Below, piece after piece: positions 60,657 through 64,000 of a DNA stretch of 64,000 nt (its first letter is position 1; every line of letters starts with the position of its first letter). The notes below the pieces were generated by a model, which saw nothing but the letters and a program-made list of their open reading frames with translations, searched no databases and had not been told where the DNA came from. The position numbers and the translations under genes are program-made. Source of the stretch: CAYJBH01 sp964370825 (GTDB lineage: Bacteria; Bacillota; Clostridia; Oscillospirales; Ruminococcaceae). The DNA lies in assembly GCA_964370825.1 (NCBI GenBank), contig CAYJKY010000015.1:1-64000 (forward strand), in the 5' to 3' direction.

Positions 60657-63600
60657 TTAACCACCATAAACAACAACACAATCCGCTTCGGTTTTTGCAA
60701 AATTTCTACTGTTGCGGATTATTGCCGTGTCGTTGAAATCTATCCTGTCGTCACCATTTACGTCGGCATCAGCGTCCACAAACAGCCCTATTATTACCGT
60801 TTTGTTATAATCGTCATTATCGAATATCGCCTGTATATCCTGTTCGTTGACGGTTCCGTTGTTGTCCACGTCGCCGGTCACGAGGTGCATAATCTCGCCG
60901 CCGGCCGATAGATCCACCATTCCATCTACCGGCACCTCTACCCCCTTGATTATGTAGGGTAGGCAGTTATCCTTTGTTACCACAACATCGTAGCTTCCCG
61001 GTGATGTGTTTACGCTGAATTCCTCGGTGGTCAACGTTTCGCTCGCCTCCCCTGCCGGAATTGTTTCGGTGAAAAGAGCGTTGCTGTGCTCGGTGTCGGT
61101 GCTGTCGTATAGCCTTATCGTCGTCTGCGTCGTGGCATCGTCAAAGCTTACATTTCCGGTTATCCTCACTGCGGTGGAGGTTACATCCACGAAAACCGTC
61201 TGCATTATCGCACTGTCCTTGGTTATCACCGTTATGGTGGTCTCGCCCTTTTTAAGTCCTGTCACAACTCCATTTTCGTCCACCTCGGCAATGCTCTCGT
61301 CCGCCATTACATAGAACAAATCCTTGTTAAAGGCATCATCCGGAAGAACGGTAGCCGTAATTTGTTCGGTCTCACCACCGGCGAGGGTGATGTTTGCGTT
61401 TGTTATGGAAAGGCTTACCGGGCGTTTAGGCGCTACCGGTGCCGACATATGGTTGTTTGAGTATACCGTCTCCGGTTCGACTATGCTTGCCGACACGTAG
61501 AAGTATTCCACATCATAGACATCCTCCACCACAAGCCCCTCACCCGGTAGGGTAAAGGTTACTGTTGAGCTTCTACCGGCGGACAGCGTTGCAATACTCT
61601 GTGTGTCCAAAACAGTGCCGTCCATCCTCTCGTCGATAAGCTCCACCGAAATGTTGTTTACCGTCTGCTTGGAGTTGTTTATAACGGTGACGGTAGCCTC
61701 ACGCCCCTCCACCTCGTAGCCGACAATCTCAATATCACGGTAGAACAGCTCCACCGTTACGGTGTTATCGGATGTATATGCATCGCTACCGCTCGCAGGG
61801 CTTACGGTTATCGGGAAACTGTCGGACACAAAACTGCTCGAAAGGGATTTGCTAACCTCGACAGTCCCAACCTCTCCCGGCTGTAAAGCAAGGCTGTGTG
61901 TGGTTGCACTGCCACCGTCGACCGAGGCTTTAACCGAGCTAATCGGCACGGAGCTGTTATTTTTAACGTCCACATTTATTGTTACACTTTGACCGGGTGC
62001 AACCGTCGAAACATCATAGTAAGGCTCGCCCACTATCTGTAGGTCTATGGCATCGGTTATGGTTATGGACATTAAATCGGTCTGGGTATATATCGAGCTG
62101 TCGGTAATAGTTTGGTCTATCGCCGTCGAACCGTAGGCAATTTCAAGCTCACCGGCTGCGTTAAAGATAGCATCAAATTCCGATATGTTTCTGTCCGCCT
62201 CGGTCAGCTGTGTCGCCTCACCGAATTCGGTGCCTTCATGGTATCTCACATAGAGTTCGTTGTGATATCCGTCGGCAACGGTGTATATCATAGCCTTTCT
62301 GCCGTTCCCATCCTCAATTATTACAACCTTCTCAGCCGCAACAGCATCGGCAAGCTGTGTGGTGGTCGATGACTGCGCTGTAAGGTCGACAGCATTTAAA
62401 ATTCCGTTTTCCATCCAGAATATGTTTCCGGCTGTAAGGTTGATATTCTGCTTTGGTATTGCGGACTGTGCAACCGTCACGGTATCCGCATTGCTGTACA
62501 GCTTAATCGCCGAGTTTTGAATTTCAAGTCCGCTAAAGCTGTTTTCGACATAGCCGAGCGAATAAACGCCCTCGCTATAGCTGCTGTCCACGCCCATTAT
62601 CGGGTTTGTGGTATTTGCAAGCTGTTGCGGTGCGGTAAAGGTTGTGCCGTTGAAGCTTGAAATGTTTAGGCTGTAGTCACCCTTGAATTCAAATATGCTG
62701 TTAAGGCTGTTTTCCACCCATGCAATTGTTGCGGTGTTGCCTGAGGTTGCAACGTTAACATCCATCGGATACAGACCGTTAGCCTCCATAACATTTTTTG
62801 CATCGACAAATCCGTTACCGTCATACCTCGCAACCCTCAGCGTCATGGACTCCAACGTCTGCTCTAAGGTGGACGATTCGCCTAAGGTGGTGACGGCATT
62901 ACTCCAAACAACATATATCTCGTTGTTTAGCTCAAATAGTGTCGGTGCAAAGTCCGCCGTTCCATCGTCCTCAACAGGTTTAATCGCCGACCAGCCGGAC
63001 GGTGTCTTAAGCGCATAGTAAAGCATGGTTCTGTCGCCGGAGGGGCGGGAAGCCTCGTCCATCTCAAAAACAGCCATGGTGGTATCCCCCACCGTGATTA
63101 CACTCGGCACGGCATTCTGGAAAACATTGCTGTGTATAACCTCCTGAGATTTAGAAAGGTTACGAGGTGCAGACTCGATACTGTAATCCACCAAAGCCGA
63201 AGCATACTCCGAGGTTCTGGGCATTGGGGTGAAGGTTAACTCACCGGGAGAAATATCGTAGCTTGTTCCGGGTTCTATACTGCTTGAAGCCGACGCACCG
63301 AAATTAGGGTACAACTCAACCGCATCCCATGCAAAGTTATATCGATCCGAAAAGAATAAAAACGCTTTCCATTCAAAATATACTGTGGAAGATATGTATG
63401 CTCTTAAGGATTTTTTTAGTGTTTCCTGCAACAATTTGTATTCCGCGGCTATGGTTCCTTCGACACCAACCTCTGCCCTTCCCACTACGACATCTAACCC
63501 TGCACCGATTTTGGGTGTTATTGACAAACCTATTACACCGTTTATATCGTATGGTGTACCATTTTGATAAAAAGCTTCCTTGTAAACAAGCTCAAATCCG

Positions 63601-64000
63601 GCACTTGCCTTACCTTCAATACCAAATGTTATATATATAACCGGTGCCGGGGGGAAGTAATAGTTTACATCGACACCGAGTGTCAGCTCAACAACCAGTC
63701 CACATTTTGTCGGTATTGCATATCCGGTTTTATGGTCAATTTCAATATGTCCGACACCGGTAACATTAGCCTTAAACCCTAAATCCCAATATGCGCTCCC
63801 TCTATCAGCCATAATATTGTTAAAAGATCTTGAGAAATTACTCGGAGACTTTTTAAATGAGCTCACCAGCTCGACTATCTCATCATATGTGTCATTGTCC
63901 CCCTTTTTAAGTTTAACGTCCTTTGTGGTGAGAGATATCTTGGTTACCTGTGCTTCACTGTCATATTTCGCATCAAGTGCGAACATTGAACCGAGACCCC
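60657..64000 (-). CDS. Large secreted protein with CARDB, Big2 and dockerin modules (5' end cut by window edge)
   Basis: At least 1114 residues; the frame is still open at the right edge, so the N-terminus is outside. The visible N-terminal ~250 residues are beta-rich (VELTLGVDVNYYFPPAPVIYITFG). Next comes a long region with repeated WSAIKPVEDDG / IYVVWSNAV / ATIAWVENS blocks, which look like beta-propeller blades. Two CARDB-like domains follow (SVTINVDVKNNSSVPIS; ATVTVINNSKQTVNNI), then a Big2 domain (ITATVLPDDAFNKDLF). The C-terminus is a type I dockerin with two calcium loops (GDVDNNGTVNEQD; ADVNGDDRIDFND). A dockerin docks to cohesins in cellulosomes or on the cell surface. Confidence 0.85.
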   Translation of the reverse strand, partial: GLGSMFALDAKYDSEAQVTKISLTTKDVKLKKGDNDTYDEIVELVSSFKKSPSNFSRSFNNIMADRGSAYWDLGFKANVTGVGHIEIDHKTGYAIPTKCGLVVELTLGVDVNYYFPPAPVIYITFGIEGKASAGFELVYKEAFYQNGTPYDINGVIGLSITPKIGAGLDVVVGRAEVGVEGTIAAEYKLLQETLKKSLRAYISSTVYFEWKAFLFFSDRYNFAWDAVELYPNFGASASSSIEPGTSYDISPGELTFTPMPRTSEYASALVDYSIESAPRNLSKSQEVIHSNVFQNAVPSVITVGDTTMAVFEMDEASRPSGDRTMLYYALKTPSGWSAIKPVEDDGTADFAPTLFELNNEIYVVWSNAVTTLGESSTLEQTLESMTLRVARYDGNGFVDAKNVMEANGLYPMDVNVATSGNTATIAWVENSLNSIFEFKGDYSLNISSFNGTTFTAPQQLANTTNPIMGVDSSYSEGVYSLGYVENSFSGLEIQNSAIKLYSNADTVTVAQSAIPKQNINLTAGNIFWMENGILNAVDLTAQSSTTTQLADAVAAEKVVIIEDGNGRKAMIYTVADGYHNELYVRYHEGTEFGEATQLTEADRNISEFDAIFNAAGELEIAYGSTAIDQTITDSSIYTQTDLMSITITDAIDLQIVGEPYYDVSTVAPGQSVTINVDVKNNSSVPISSVKASVDGGSATTHSLALQPGEVGTVEVSKSLSSSFVSDSFPITVSPASGSDAYTSDNTVTVELFYRDIEIVGYEVEGREATVTVINNSKQTVNNISVELIDERMDGTVLDTQSIATLSAGRSSTVTFTLPGEGLVVEDVYDVEYFYVSASIVEPETVYSNNHMSAPVAPKRPVSLSITNANITLAGGETEQITATVLPDDAFNKDLFYVMADESIAEVDENGVVTGLKKGETTITVITKDSAIMQTVFVDVTSTAVRITGNVSFDDATTQTTIRLYDSTDTEHSNALFTETIPAGEASETLTTEEFSVNTSPGSYDVVVTKDNCLPYIIKGVEVPVDGMVDLSAGGEIMHLVTGDVDNNGTVNEQDIQAIFDNDDYNKTVIIGLFVDADADVNGDDRIDFNDTAIIRNSRNFAKTEADCVVVYGG

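Overview
The window reads as chromosome of an endospore-forming, Gram-positive Clostridia member, most likely from the Oscillospiraceae/Ruminococcaceae side. The reasons are a complete spoIIIAA-AH operon, spoIIGA-sigE, a gerA-type germinant receptor operon, clear sigma-A promoters and Shine-Dalgarno sites, low to moderate GC, and a dockerin-bearing secreted protein at the right edge. There is no prophage, insertion sequence, CRISPR array, rRNA or tRNA gene that I can see. One structural RNA gene, 6S RNA, is supported. Layout: 1-5.1 kb holds a Xer-type tyrosine recombinase and a minus-strand unit of a zinc alcohol/polyol dehydrogenase, a serine lipase-like hydrolase and an ABC-F ATPase. 5.1-14.3 kb holds a VOC protein, an uncharacterised 206-residue protein, an ABC exporter, a YibE/F membrane protein, a lipoprotein, an unrecognised coiled-coil protein, RecQ and an Eis-like GNAT. 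14.4-19.4 kb is a small sugar-oxidation module: three Gfo/Idh/MocA oxidoreductases, a ThuA protein and a divergent AraC regulator with a clear 15-bp direct repeat between them. 19.5-29.6 kb holds an OGG-like glycosylase, a CPBP protease, an APH-fold kinase, ComF, RecD2 and a nearly continuous minus-strand run prfA - threonylcarbamoyl-AMP synthase - CoaE/lytic transglycosylase fusion - M18 peptidase - 43-codon ORF - recD2 - comF. 30.6-45.0 kb is one uninterrupted minus-strand block: spoIIIAA-AH, asp23, nusB, xseA, xseB, ispA, dxs, tlyA, nadK, recN, tyrS. This is the Bacillus spoIIIA-recN neighbourhood without accBC, folD and argR. 45.1-52.9 kb (plus strand) has a secreted SGNH hydrolase with C-terminal repeats, a D-2-hydroxyacid dehydrogenase, spoIIGA-sigE, a DUF1292 gene, 6S RNA, a redoxin-fold protein and an NADH oxidase. 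53-64 kb has a glycosyltransferase with a zinc-ribbon protein, the gerA operon, DUF421/DUF4363, nrdR, an RluA pseudouridine synthase and the large dockerin protein, which runs off the right edge. How it works together: the window is rich in mother-cell sporulation functions (SpoIIGA activates sigma-E, the SpoIIIA proteins build the engulfment channel, the Ger proteins sense germinants) mixed with housekeeping translation, isoprenoid and DNA-repair genes. The most unusual items are two gene fusions: CoaE joined through a membrane segment to a lytic transglycosylase at an A8 tract, and a GerAB permease joined to a GerAC lipoprotein-like domain. Next come the 6S RNA terminator that appears to mask the ribosome-binding site of the following gene, the AraC direct repeats, and a palindrome lying on a candidate sigma-G promoter in front of the germination operon. 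All calls are from reading the sequence; no database search was run.
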